The translations under genes were made by a program, and so were the position numbers. Below, piece after piece: positions 6,599 to 14,608 of a stretch of DNA of 27,029 bases. The notes under the pieces were generated by a model. It made no database searches. It had not been told where the DNA came from and worked only from the letters and a program-made list of their open reading frames with translations. This stretch comes from Ruminococcus flavefaciens. Its GTDB lineage: Bacteria > Bacillota > Clostridia > Oscillospirales > Ruminococcaceae. Numbering within the stretch: position 1 is the stretch's first letter; every line of letters begins with the position of its first letter. The stretch lies in the NCBI GenBank assembly GCA_002371825.1, contig DFHF01000058.1, positions 1-27,029 on the forward strand. The letters run 5' to 3'.

Positions 6599-7170
6599 TA
6601 AACGCATTGTATGAGCCATTCCCGGAAACTATCGAAGCTGACGGTACAGAATACAGTATCATCACCGACTTTCGGGAATGGTTCCGCTTTGCAGATATGC
6701 TGGCAGATACTGATCTGACAGCAGAGGAAAAGATCGTCATAGCTGTACAGTGGCTGAAAACTCCGCCGGAACAAATCACCGAAGAGCTTATCACAGCACT
6801 GATGTCATTCTACAGGGCCATAGCTCTGGAACCGGATCCGCTGGAAGAATATGAAGATGCTCGTTCTGAGGAACCTCACAGGCCGCCGGTTTTCAGCTAT
6901 AAGTATGATGCAAAGTATATCATAGGGGATTTCCGTAGGTTCTATGGAATAGATCTCCTGACAGCCAAAATGCACTGGTGGGAGTTTCGCTGCTTAATGG
7001 CAGCGCTTCCTGATGATTCGGTATGTCAGAAAAGGATAGCATATCGCTCTGCCGATATAAGCAAGATAAAAGACGATGCAGAAAGGCATCGTATAATGGA
7101 AATACAGCGCCGTATCGCTATCCCCTACGAGATGACCGATGATGAGATAAGTGCTGTTTTTGAGGTTTAA
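6595..7170 (+). CDS. Bacteriophage Gp15-family tail assembly protein, 191 aa
   Basis: The second chaperone reading frame. It carries the Gp15 signature: MINALYEPFPETIEADGTEYSIITDFREWFRFADML, then EEYEDARSEEPHRPPVFSYKYDAKYIIGDFRRFYGIDL and MHWWEFRCLMAALPDDSVCQKRIAYRSADISKIKD. Proteins of this family replace lambda gpT. The ATG overlaps the TGA of the gpG-like gene (ATGA) and no clear Shine-Dalgarno lies upstream, only CAGGGCAG. It is therefore translated by coupling or as a -1 frameshift fusion with the gene before it. Length and motif order fit the family well. Confidence 0.85.
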   Translation: MINALYEPFPETIEADGTEYSIITDFREWFRFADMLADTDLTAEEKIVIAVQWLKTPPEQITEELITALMSFYRAIALEPDPLEEYEDARSEEPHRPPVFSYKYDAKYIIGDFRRFYGIDLLTAKMHWWEFRCLMAALPDDSVCQKRIAYRSADISKIKDDAERHRIMEIQRRIAIPYEMTDDEISAVFEV

Positions 7171-7171
7171 A

Positions 7172-7348
7172 ATGAAAAAAATACCTATTCCGGAAACGGA
7201 AAGAAAATGGCTCCGCTGTCCATACTGCGGAGCTAAAACTATATTATACAGCAATACCGCAGAATGCTCCGGTGTATACGTCATGTGTACAAGGAACTGC
7301 AAACGAGTATTTGAAGCAAAAATCGAAAACGGAAAACAAGTGCAATGA
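7172..7348 (+). CDS. Cysteine-rich zinc-ribbon protein, 58 aa
   Basis: This small gene starts one base after the Gp15-like stop, with GAGG six bases before the ATG. The product has RKWLRCPYCGAKTILY followed by a second cysteine group (AECSG, VMCTRNCKRVF). The C-x2-C and C-x3-C pairs suggest a zinc ribbon. CPYCGAKT is near the CPxCGxKTR motif of the cysteine-rich KTR family and also resembles the Com-type zinc-binding translation regulator of phage Mu. Zinc ribbons are common small genes between chaperones and tape measure in Firmicute prophages. The precise role is unknown; RNA binding is only a guess. Confidence 0.7.
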   Translation: MKKIPIPETERKWLRCPYCGAKTILYSNTAECSGVYVMCTRNCKRVFEAKIENGKQVQ

Positions 7349-7359
7349 GCCTATGAGCC
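7346..7359 (+). repeat. Junction repeat TGAGCCTWTGAGCC, copy 3
   Basis: TGAGCCTATGAGCC starts with the TGA stop of the zinc-ribbon gene and fills the gap before the AAGGAGG of the tape measure gene. Confidence 0.6.
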
Positions 7360-7384
7360 GCACGATCCATAAGGAGGGATCAGT

Positions 7385-9583
7385 GTGGCTTTTGACGGTA
7401 CACTAAAATTTGATACAGCGATAGATCAGACCGGATTCAAGGCTGGAATAAGTGAGCTTGGTTCTCTTGCAAAGAAGGGCATGGAGGTAGTGGCTGCGGC
7501 GACTGCTGCTGCGTCCGGAGCTGTTGCAGTACTTGGTAAGCAGGCAATATCAGCCTATGCAGACTATGAGCAGCTGACAGGCGGTGTTGAAACACTTTTC
7601 AAGAACTCAGCAGGCATCGTCATGGGATATGCTGAGAATGCATACAAGACTGCCGGGCTTAGTGCGAACGAGTACATGGAGACCGTTACAGGCTTCTCGG
7701 CGGCTCTTATATCGTCGCTTGGCGGTGATACTCTTAAAGCATCGAAGATAGCTGATATGGCTATCACAGACATGGCGGATAACGCTAATAAAATGGGCTC
7801 CACAATGGAGAGCATCCAGAACGCTTATCAGGGATTTGCAAAGCAGAACTATACCATGCTTGATAATCTTAAGCTTGGTTATGGCGGTACGAAATCCGAA
7901 ATGGAAAGGCTTCTTGCAGATGCGGAAGCAATATCAGGTATACACTATGATATATCAAGCTATTCTGATGTCGTAAGCGCTATACATGAGATACAGGTCA
8001 GCATGGATATAACCGGCACTACAGCAAAGGAAGCTGAGCACACAATATCCGGTTCGATCGGAGCAATGAAGTCTGCTTGGAAGAATCTTGTTGCTGGTCT
8101 TGCAGATCCTAAAGCTGATCTTGGTAAGCTTATCAGCAGTTTCACCGAAACAGCTTCAATTGCCTTCGACAATCTTCTTCCGGCTGCGGAGCAGGCTCTT
8201 GAAGGTATAGGCGATCTGATTGAGGAAATAGCACCTAAGATAGCAGAAGCTCTGCCAGATCTCATAACTGATGTTATGCCGCAGCTTATATCCGCAGGCT
8301 GGGAGCTGGTACAGGGATTAGGTCATGCCATCATAGACAATCTACCTGAATTACTCTCAGTTGGCAGAGATCTCCTCAGTACCGTTTCAAAAGGTATAAC
8401 AGATAATCTCCCTGATCTGATGCGTCGTGGAGCAGAGCTGATAAACTCCTTTGCAAAGTCCCTCTCAGACAATTTGCCGCTCATCCTCGATACAGCTATT
8501 AAGATCATAGGCACTATCGGCAAGGGACTACAAGACAATCTGCCTCTGCTTGTAGATGCTGCCTTAACTCTTATAGAGAGCTTTGCTGAGTATCTGAGTG
8601 AAAGCCTGCCGGAGCTTATCCCTGCCGCTATTGGCATGATACTCCAGATAATAGAGACACTCACAGAGCCGGACAACATCCTGCGACTTGTAGATGCTGC
8701 CATAGCCATTCTTTTAGGACTTGTAGACGGCTTGCTTAACAGCCTTGACGTAATGGCAGAAGATCTCCCGAAAATAGTAGATAATATCGTTGATGCACTT
8801 ATAGTGGCAGCTCCTAAGCTCCTTGATGCGGCTATCGAAATAATTGCCAAGCTTGCAGAATATCTGCTTAACCCTGAGAACACTGTTAAGCTTCTTGCCG
8901 CAGCATTCAAGATCGTCGTGAAGCTTGCAGAGGGCATAGTCGCACTTCAGGACAAGATGAGAAGTGCAGCAAGCGATCTTATAGAAGCCTTCTTTGATGC
9001 GATCGGATTTGGTGATGCATACCGAAAGGGTAAGGAATTTGTCGAAGATTTCAAGGACGGCATGAATGCTGCCATAGAAGAAGGCGGAGGTCTTGTGTCT
9101 GGGCTGAAAGGAGCCTGGAACGGTGCTACAAGCATGCTTAATCCGGTCAAGGGAGTTAAGAACATCATTGGGGCTTTCGGTCATGCAAGAGGCGGCATTG
9201 TAACCTCGCCGGAGATATCGCTGATCGGTGAAGACGGCGCTGAAGCTATCATACCGCTTGAAAACAATACAGAGTGGATAGACAAGGTAGCCGACAGATT
9301 CGCACTGAAAATCGCTCCTGAGGCAGTAGATGCTCTTAGGAGGCAATCCGCTTATATTGACAGCGGATATACTCCCAGCCCCACATCCGATATCGTCAAC
9401 AACTACAGCTACAGCACGGTCAATAACAATACATCCGGTGATACCTCTGACAGTCAGCCTGTGAATATACAGCTCATAGTCGGAGATGAAATAATAGCTG
9501 ATGGAGTTGTTGATCTTGCAGGTGAAAAAATTGATAAAGCTCAGGGGCAGAAGGTAGTGCTCAGAAAGAGAGGTCTCGCATGA
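7385..9583 (+). CDS. Tape measure protein, 732 aa
   Basis: The tape measure sets tail length; at about 0.15 nm per residue the tail would be near 110 nm. The start is GTG at 7385, seven bases after AAGGAGG (7371-7377). After an N-terminal region with a small-residue stretch (VVAAATAAASGAVAVLG) and the conserved SANEYMETVTGFSAALISSLGGD block, residues 296-427 form six direct 22-residue repeats of the type DNLPxLLxxAxxLIxxxAKGLx. The C-terminus has the typical ARGGIVTSPEISLIGEDGAEAIIPL motif. Like most tape measures it is rich in amphipathic helices. It ends in an ATGA overlap with the distal tail gene. It is short for a tape measure. Confidence 0.95.
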   Translation: MAFDGTLKFDTAIDQTGFKAGISELGSLAKKGMEVVAAATAAASGAVAVLGKQAISAYADYEQLTGGVETLFKNSAGIVMGYAENAYKTAGLSANEYMETVTGFSAALISSLGGDTLKASKIADMAITDMADNANKMGSTMESIQNAYQGFAKQNYTMLDNLKLGYGGTKSEMERLLADAEAISGIHYDISSYSDVVSAIHEIQVSMDITGTTAKEAEHTISGSIGAMKSAWKNLVAGLADPKADLGKLISSFTETASIAFDNLLPAAEQALEGIGDLIEEIAPKIAEALPDLITDVMPQLISAGWELVQGLGHAIIDNLPELLSVGRDLLSTVSKGITDNLPDLMRRGAELINSFAKSLSDNLPLILDTAIKIIGTIGKGLQDNLPLLVDAALTLIESFAEYLSESLPELIPAAIGMILQIIETLTEPDNILRLVDAAIAILLGLVDGLLNSLDVMAEDLPKIVDNIVDALIVAAPKLLDAAIEIIAKLAEYLLNPENTVKLLAAAFKIVVKLAEGIVALQDKMRSAASDLIEAFFDAIGFGDAYRKGKEFVEDFKDGMNAAIEEGGGLVSGLKGAWNGATSMLNPVKGVKNIIGAFGHARGGIVTSPEISLIGEDGAEAIIPLENNTEWIDKVADRFALKIAPEAVDALRRQSAYIDSGYTPSPTSDIVNNYSYSTVNNNTSGDTSDSQPVNIQLIVGDEIIADGVVDLAGEKIDKAQGQKVVLRKRGLA

Positions 9584-10290
9584 GAGCAGCATTGACAATT
9601 GGCAATCTTAATACATACTACACTCTCGGACTTAAAATGCTTAAGAGAAGTATCGGGGCAGCTCCGAAGGATAACTACAAGGAGCGTGTCCCGTTCTCCA
9701 GCGTGACATACGACTTCGGGTCCGTATGTGGAAAGCAGAGCTATGGCGAAAGAAAGCTCGTGTATAAGTTCGAGCTCATGTGCTTCCACACAAGGAGAGC
9801 ACAGGATAAGGTGATAAGGATCATCGAGGCTCTTCACTGGGAAGGCCGTCAAAAGCTCATGGACAGCCTTTTTCCGGATCATCATTTTATGGTATCGGAG
9901 CCGGCTGTGTCTTTCGAGGAAAAACACGGTATATACACATTCACACTGACATTCATGGCAGAACCGGCCATATATCCTAACAGCAACAAGATGTATACCG
10001 CAGATACAGTGCATTTCCCGGATATCAATGGTGACGGGATTGTCGACGGTACTGATGCTACTCTGATACTTGCTGCTGCCGGGGAGCTGGCCGCAGGGCA
10101 TCCCTCCGGGCTTACTCCGGAGCAGGAGAGAGCAGCTGATGCAGATATGGACGGCATGATAACCGCCGCTGATGCTACTCTTGCTGAGCGATTTTATGCC
10201 GCTGTAATGGCAGGGGAATATCGTAATTCTCGAACTGGTTTTGCGGATTTCATGAACGACTGGAAGGATATGGGAAAGGGTGTGATATGA
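9580..10290 (+). CDS. Distal tail protein with dockerin-like EF-hand pair, 236 aa
   Basis: The first 140 residues look like a distal tail (Dit) protein, the hub joining tube to baseplate: YKERVPFSSVTYDFGSVCGKQSYGERKLVYKFELMCFHTRRAQDKV and a C-terminal beta strand ending FMAEPAIYPNSNKMYT. Then comes an insert with two calcium-binding loops: DINGDGIVDGTD (148-159) and DADMDGMITAAD (187-198), each followed by a helix starting ATL. This is the double F-hand plan of type I dockerins. All Ca-ligating positions 1, 3, 5 and 12 are Asp or Asn in both loops. The tail RTGFADFMNDWKDMG follows. The ATG overlaps the tape measure stop. Dit assignment is strong by position; the dockerin call rests on the motif. 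Confidence 0.85.
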   Translation: MRAALTIGNLNTYYTLGLKMLKRSIGAAPKDNYKERVPFSSVTYDFGSVCGKQSYGERKLVYKFELMCFHTRRAQDKVIRIIEALHWEGRQKLMDSLFPDHHFMVSEPAVSFEEKHGIYTFTLTFMAEPAIYPNSNKMYTADTVHFPDINGDGIVDGTDATLILAAAGELAAGHPSGLTPEQERAADADMDGMITAADATLAERFYAAVMAGEYRNSRTGFADFMNDWKDMGKGVI

Positions 10291-12180
10291 TTGTACAGAA
10301 TAACTATCAACGGACAGCTCCTGCATGAGCCTGATACTCAGAGCCGGTACAGGCTTTCTGCTGGACGCATCGATGATGAAGTAAATCAGATACCGAAGTT
10401 CTCTTTCAAGCTCCCTGTCTCAAATCCACGTTACGAAGATGAGCTCAAGGACAGGAAGGATATTATCGAGGTTACGAATACTCTCACGAGTGAGATCGAG
10501 TTCGAGGGAACACTGCTCACTCACAGTGAAAGCATGGGAGCTGACGGCCACCTGTCTAAGAACGGTGTATGTGAAGGCTACCTCGGTTATCTGTGTGACA
10601 GCATACAGCCCTATCATCACTATGAAAGCAGCACTGTTGAAGAATTTGTGGCAGCTCTGCTGGATATTCACAACTCAAATGTATCTGAGGATAAGCGAAT
10701 ATATCTCGGTATGTGCAATATCTCCGGCGATAATACCAACAGCAAGACAACGGCCTATCGAAATACTCTTGAAGAGATCCGTGTTAATCTGATAGAACGT
10801 ATCGGCGGAGAGATCCGTATCAGAAAGGTTGAAGGCAGGCTTGTCCTTGACTACATGGAACAGATCGGCAGCAGGAGCAGTACGAAGATACAGCTTGCTG
10901 ATAATATAGTCGCTCTCAGTGTAGATACTGACAGTACGAACATTATAACGAGGCTCATACCTCTTGGCTATCAGCTGCACCCAGAGGAAAGCGCTGAGCG
11001 CCTTACAATAGCTTCAGTAAATAGCGACTGCATATATCTGGATGATAGTAATGCTATAGATCAGTTCGGTATCATCGAAGGGACAGTGATATTTGATGAT
11101 ATCACCGTTCCTGCAAATCTTAAGACAGCCGGACAGGATTATCTCGCAAATAACAATCGTGTTCGCAAGGCATATCAGGCACAGGTACTTGACCTCAGTA
11201 CTATCAACAGTGCATATACTGCTGTGAAATGTGGCTGGACATATCCTTTCCTGAATGAGTTTATGAGCATCGATGAGGAGCTGAGAGTCATGCGACGCTC
11301 AGTTGATATTTACAAGCCCTATGCTCCGACTATCGAGATAGGAGACAGGGCGGAGAGGATCACAGATATAGCTACACGCACTGCAAGGCTGATCGAATAT
11401 GAGCTGCCAAAGCAGAAACTTGACATCCTTGCCTCTGCAAAAGCAACGGCTACGGATCTTATCAATGCAGGCATCAATGGATATGTAGTAGTCAACGGCA
11501 ACGAGATCCTTATCATGGATACTCCGGATAAATCTACAGCGACCAAGGTATGGCGCTGGAACTCCGGGGGCTTCGGCTATAGTAATAACGGATACAGCGG
11601 CCCCTATGATACAGCCATCACCATGAACGGGGCTATTGTAGCGGATTTCATTACTGCCGGAGTGCTGAGAGGACTTGAGATAATCAACGGAAACGGAACA
11701 TTCCACGTTGATACGAATGGAAATGTCACAGCATCAAGTATGGATATCAATAATGGAAACGGTATATTCAGGGTACTTCCGAACGGTACAGTTCAGGCAT
11801 CTGCACTACAGATGACAGGTGGGCGAATTAACATGAGTACAGCTACAGAAACGTATGATGCTATCACGCTGAACTGCAATGAATGGGATCTCCAACTGAC
11901 TCCATTGCAGCTAATGCTGAAAAATACGTCCGCAGACAAGAAAGTGCTGATACAGGCAGGTGCGGTATATCTTTACAATAGCATCAGCGACCAGTCGCCG
12001 TCTGCATATATATCTTCATCAGGCGATGCGGTGCTGCACGGAGCGATAACAGCAGGCAGTATCTCATCACAGGCTGCCATACATGGAGATTCACTGCTAT
12101 TTGAACAGAACGGCAACACTTACAATGTCGGAACACTGATCAGTGCACTATGGAACGAAGTATTCGGAGGTGGAATGTAA
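10291..12180 (+). CDS. Tail-associated (Tal-like) baseplate protein, 629 aa
   Basis: This protein follows the Dit gene directly, with a TTG start at 10291 right after the TGA; a GGGAAAGGG stretch just upstream is the only binding site visible and an ATG four bases earlier leads to another frame. The N-terminal part (MYRITINGQLLHEPDTQSRYRLSAGRIDDEVNQIPKFSFKLP) has the gp27-like fold pattern of siphophage tail-associated proteins or prophage tail endopeptidases. From about residue 465 it has repeated segments of the kind INGNGTFHVDTNGNVTASSM and INNGNGIFRVLPNGTVQASAL, as in beta-helical fibre parts. I cannot see a clear peptidase active site. It should sit at the tail tip, opening the way through the cell wall. 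Confidence 0.85.
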   Translation: MYRITINGQLLHEPDTQSRYRLSAGRIDDEVNQIPKFSFKLPVSNPRYEDELKDRKDIIEVTNTLTSEIEFEGTLLTHSESMGADGHLSKNGVCEGYLGYLCDSIQPYHHYESSTVEEFVAALLDIHNSNVSEDKRIYLGMCNISGDNTNSKTTAYRNTLEEIRVNLIERIGGEIRIRKVEGRLVLDYMEQIGSRSSTKIQLADNIVALSVDTDSTNIITRLIPLGYQLHPEESAERLTIASVNSDCIYLDDSNAIDQFGIIEGTVIFDDITVPANLKTAGQDYLANNNRVRKAYQAQVLDLSTINSAYTAVKCGWTYPFLNEFMSIDEELRVMRRSVDIYKPYAPTIEIGDRAERITDIATRTARLIEYELPKQKLDILASAKATATDLINAGINGYVVVNGNEILIMDTPDKSTATKVWRWNSGGFGYSNNGYSGPYDTAITMNGAIVADFITAGVLRGLEIINGNGTFHVDTNGNVTASSMDINNGNGIFRVLPNGTVQASALQMTGGRINMSTATETYDAITLNCNEWDLQLTPLQLMLKNTSADKKVLIQAGAVYLYNSISDQSPSAYISSSGDAVLHGAITAGSISSQAAIHGDSLLFEQNGNTYNVGTLISALWNEVFGGGM

Positions 12181-12518
12181 TGTATTTCTATGAAAAAATG
12201 CAGGATATGGAGTGCTTGGCAGGAGATACACTGCCTATTTTTAATGTTGAGGTAGAGGTCGGATCCGGAGACAGCATCGAAGGATGCAGTATGTATCTTA
12301 TACTTGCAAGAGCAGAAACTCCTCAGATCGCTGTGATTAATAAGGAGTGTACAGCTACTGAAAATGGATTTTCTGTACAGCTTGATAGTAATGATACGAT
12401 CGAACTGATCGAAGGAACATATGATATGCATTTTAATCTTATATCAACTGGCGGAAGCAGTTATCGCAAGCTTTTGGGGCAGCTATATGTTCATACTGCT
12501 GCGAAAGGAGGCACATAA
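12180..12518 (+). CDS. Baseplate upper-part-like protein, 112 aa
   Basis: The ATG overlaps the last base of the preceding TAA, with GGAGG in the preceding codons (12167-12171). The protein is a small beta-sandwich by its pattern: MQDMECLAGDTLPIFNVEVEV, then SIEGCSMYLILARAE, NGFSVQLDSNDTIELIEGTYDMHFNLISTGG and SYRKLLGQLYVHTAA. The GDTLP start and G-x-Y-x-x-x-F-x-L end recall the N-terminal domain of BppU-type baseplate proteins that anchor receptor-binding proteins. No enzymatic residues are evident. It lies between the tail-associated protein and the receptor-binding gene, which agrees with a connecting role. Homology is tentative. Confidence 0.65.
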   Translation: MYFYEKMQDMECLAGDTLPIFNVEVEVGSGDSIEGCSMYLILARAETPQIAVINKECTATENGFSVQLDSNDTIELIEGTYDMHFNLISTGGSSYRKLLGQLYVHTAAKGGT

Positions 12519-13468
12519 TGGACCTGCATTTTAAAATGCCTTCGGCAATAGATCTGCATATGTATGTTGATAGATTAAGCAAAAGCCGCCTGCCAAAAGA
12601 GTACGCAGAGGTGGAATACCTCGAAAGCTCCGGAACGCAGTACATCGATACCGGATGGAGATATGACATCGGGGATGCATCTCAGAAAAAGACAAATTAT
12701 AATATCCAGTGCAAGTGTTCGTGCAGTGATAACTATTCAGTTTTCGGAAACAAGGACTGCTTTAATTTAACAGGGGCAAGCGGGTTCATGAAGTTCCGTG
12801 GATACACTTATTACTCGGGAGATGTGGTTCGGACAGATGTCCCTATAGGAAATACTCCTGTGAAATGGCAGTACAACAATGAGATCCTCTATGCGGACGG
12901 AGTACAGAAGGGAGAACTTAGCAGAGGCTATGGAAGCGGCGGCTATCAGCCCATATATCTCTTTTGCAGATATTCCGGATATTGGGGAGAGGAAGTTGAA
13001 GATATGGGCGGAACAGTCAGGATCTATAATTTCAGCGTTTCAGAAAATCCTGCGGGAAGCCCTGACAGAGTAACACCTATAGTTGACCTGTGGCCGTGCG
13101 TGAGAAAGTCGGACGGCAAACCTGGAATGTATGATTTCGTATCCGGAAACTTCCTTACCAATAGAGGTACGGGAGAGTTCACCTGCGGAGAGAAGTCAAG
13201 CAGCGGTACAGGCGCATTCATGAACGCTCAGAACCTTGCTCACGTCTATATTCCACGAACCTGCGAGCTGATAGGGGAGTGGGCATTTACCAACACAGCG
13301 CTGAATACAGTACGCATACCTGCTGACTGTACCTACTATCCCACAAGCTTCCCTACCGGCTGCGAGGTGCAGTTCTACGGCGGCGGAGGCGATTACGGAC
13401 AGCTGTATGACGGTGAGGGCTATGCAGTTGTAGACGGCACCGGCGCAAGAATCTATATCAAGGAGTGA
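12518..13468 (+). CDS. Receptor-binding / lectin-like tail protein, 316 aa
   Basis: A likely adsorption protein. The YLESSGTQYIDTGW motif (34-47) and the closing KSDGKPGMYDFVSGNFLTNRGTGEF are a pair that I know from phage and surface proteins with a concanavalin-A-like lectin domain. Between them lie YYSGD and LYADGVQKGELSRGYGSGGYQP, a Gly/Tyr-rich strand region. The last 80 residues (AFMNAQNLAHVYIPRTCELIGEWAFTNTALNTVRIPADC) form a short BspA-type leucine-rich-repeat-like unit, then a Gly-rich end. AAAGGAGG precedes the ATG, which overlaps the TAA before it. The ligand is not predictable from sequence. Confidence 0.75.
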   Translation: MDLHFKMPSAIDLHMYVDRLSKSRLPKEYAEVEYLESSGTQYIDTGWRYDIGDASQKKTNYNIQCKCSCSDNYSVFGNKDCFNLTGASGFMKFRGYTYYSGDVVRTDVPIGNTPVKWQYNNEILYADGVQKGELSRGYGSGGYQPIYLFCRYSGYWGEEVEDMGGTVRIYNFSVSENPAGSPDRVTPIVDLWPCVRKSDGKPGMYDFVSGNFLTNRGTGEFTCGEKSSSGTGAFMNAQNLAHVYIPRTCELIGEWAFTNTALNTVRIPADCTYYPTSFPTGCEVQFYGGGGDYGQLYDGEGYAVVDGTGARIYIKE

Positions 13469-13472
13469 TAAT

Positions 13473-14201
13473 ATGGCAGATAAAATAAGAAAAATGGACG
13501 CAAATCACACGGTAGACGATATCGACCGCACTATCGACGAGGTATCAGATGCAATAGGAGATGCACAGTCACTCAGTGCCCGGCTCGCTGAGAAACTCGA
13601 TATATCTGATATCGACAGTGCATTGAGCACAGAATCAGAAAACCCCGTGCAGAATAAGGCTGTAGCTGGTGCTGTCTCGGCCTTGGCGGATTGCGGAGCG
13701 AAAAATCAGCTGATGAATAATGCAGTCACAAAGACTGTTAACGGCATCACATTTACAGTAAATACAGACGGCACATTCACGGCTAACGGTACAGCGACAG
13801 CAACAGCAATACTGATACTCAATACATTTTCAAATCTTAATCTCTCAAATGGAGACTATATCCTTACGGGGTGTCCTGAGTGTGGATCATCCAGCTCGTA
13901 TAGATTAGATATTACGAGGACACCTGGATCATCTATCAATGATATTGGTAACGGAGCCTCGTTTGCTGTCGGATCAAGCTACACACTTAATGAGATCAGA
14001 TGCGTTATCCTTAAGGATACTGTCTGTGATAATTTATCATTCGAGCCTATGATCCGCAGAGCAGAGCTGCCTGCAGGGTATCAGCCTTATGCTCCTACTA
14101 ATCGGCAGCTCTATGAGATGATACTGGCAGTGTCTGGCAATCAGGTGCAGTCAACTGCACAGCTTATGGCATCAAGTAATAGCGAGGAGGAGACAAGGTG
14201 A
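13473..14201 (+). CDS. Tail fibre-like carbohydrate-binding protein, 242 aa
   Basis: The N-terminus is helical (ANHTVDDIDRTIDEVSDAIGDAQSLSARLAEKLD) and ends in the motif ALSTESENPVQNKAV (50-64), a well-known linker in phage fibres. The C-terminal two thirds are a beta-sandwich: KTVNGITFTVNTDGTFTANGTATA, then GDYILTGCPECGSSSSYRLDITR and SFEPMIRRAELPAGYQPYAPTNRQLYEM, closely like jelly-roll modules of Firmicute phage fibres. Such a module likely binds a cell-surface sugar together with the protein before it. AAGGAG is seven bases before the ATG. It overlaps the XhlA-like gene start. Confidence 0.8.
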   Translation: MADKIRKMDANHTVDDIDRTIDEVSDAIGDAQSLSARLAEKLDISDIDSALSTESENPVQNKAVAGAVSALADCGAKNQLMNNAVTKTVNGITFTVNTDGTFTANGTATATAILILNTFSNLNLSNGDYILTGCPECGSSSSYRLDITRTPGSSINDIGNGASFAVGSSYTLNEIRCVILKDTVCDNLSFEPMIRRAELPAGYQPYAPTNRQLYEMILAVSGNQVQSTAQLMASSNSEEETR

Positions 14202-14434
14202 TGGACAGCAGCATTCTCATCTCGATTCTCTCCCTCATCGGCACACTCGCAGGGAGCCTCGGAGGTATACTGGTGAGTTCCAAGCTGACTAACTACAGGA
14301 TAGAGCAGCTGGAGAAAAAAGTTGATAGGCATAATGGCTTTGCTGAGCGTATGCCTGTGGTTGAGGAGCAGATAAAAGTAATCAATCACCGCCTGGAGGA
14401 TCTGGAACATGAAAATCAAAGACAGACTTGCTAA
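14201..14434 (+). CDS. XhlA-like membrane protein of the lysis cassette, 77 aa
   Basis: A single N-terminal membrane segment (ILISILSLIGTLAGSLGGILVS) is followed by a charged coiled coil (YRIEQLEKKVDRHNGFAERMPVVEEQIKVINHRLEDLEHE). This is the plan of hemolysin XhlA/YtxH-type proteins that assist phage holins. ATG at 14201 is ten bases after GAGGAGG; a GTG at 14198, seven bases after it, is an equal alternative. It overlaps the holin gene by 26 bases. Lysis role is inferred from architecture and position. Confidence 0.78.
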   Translation: MDSSILISILSLIGTLAGSLGGILVSSKLTNYRIEQLEKKVDRHNGFAERMPVVEEQIKVINHRLEDLEHENQRQTC

Positions 14435-14603
14435 GCTGATCGAGGTAAAAACTATCATCACGCTGACGATGCTTGGAGTGTTCAGCTATCTTGCAGTAGT
14501 CGGGAAAATATCGGCAGAGAGCTTTCTTGAACTTTTTAAGACAGTGATAGTTTTTTTCTTCGGTGTGCAAATCGAAAAGCATAATACGAATAAAGGAGGA
14601 TAA
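14409..14603 (+). CDS. Putative phage holin, 64 aa
   Basis: A short protein with two potential hydrophobic segments (TIITLTMLGVFSYLAVVG and FLELFKTVIVFFFGVQI) separated by KISAES, and charged ends. It would permeabilise the membrane so the endolysin can act. GGAGGA at 14395-14400 is eight bases before the ATG. It sits between the XhlA-like gene and the endolysin, whose start region it nearly touches. This is the expected place and size for a holin, though holins have little sequence conservation. Confidence 0.75.
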   Translation: MKIKDRLAKLIEVKTIITLTMLGVFSYLAVVGKISAESFLELFKTVIVFFFGVQIEKHNTNKGG

Positions 14604-14608
14604 TGACG

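Noticed and set aside
7355..7408. 17-codon frame starting MSRTIHKEG between zinc ribbon and tape measure
   Set aside because: It has no ribosome binding site, overlaps that of the tape measure, and begins only because the junction repeat contains an ATG.
8714..9598. Long open frame on the - strand (294 codons) across the tape measure, plus others there
   Set aside because: The + frame has the tape measure hallmarks and a good start; the - frames have no ribosome binding site or recognisable sequence and arise from codon bias in the real gene.
12879..13073. 64-codon + frame inside the receptor-binding gene
   Set aside because: An out-of-frame shadow of the YLESSGTQYIDTG-containing gene, with no ribosome binding site.
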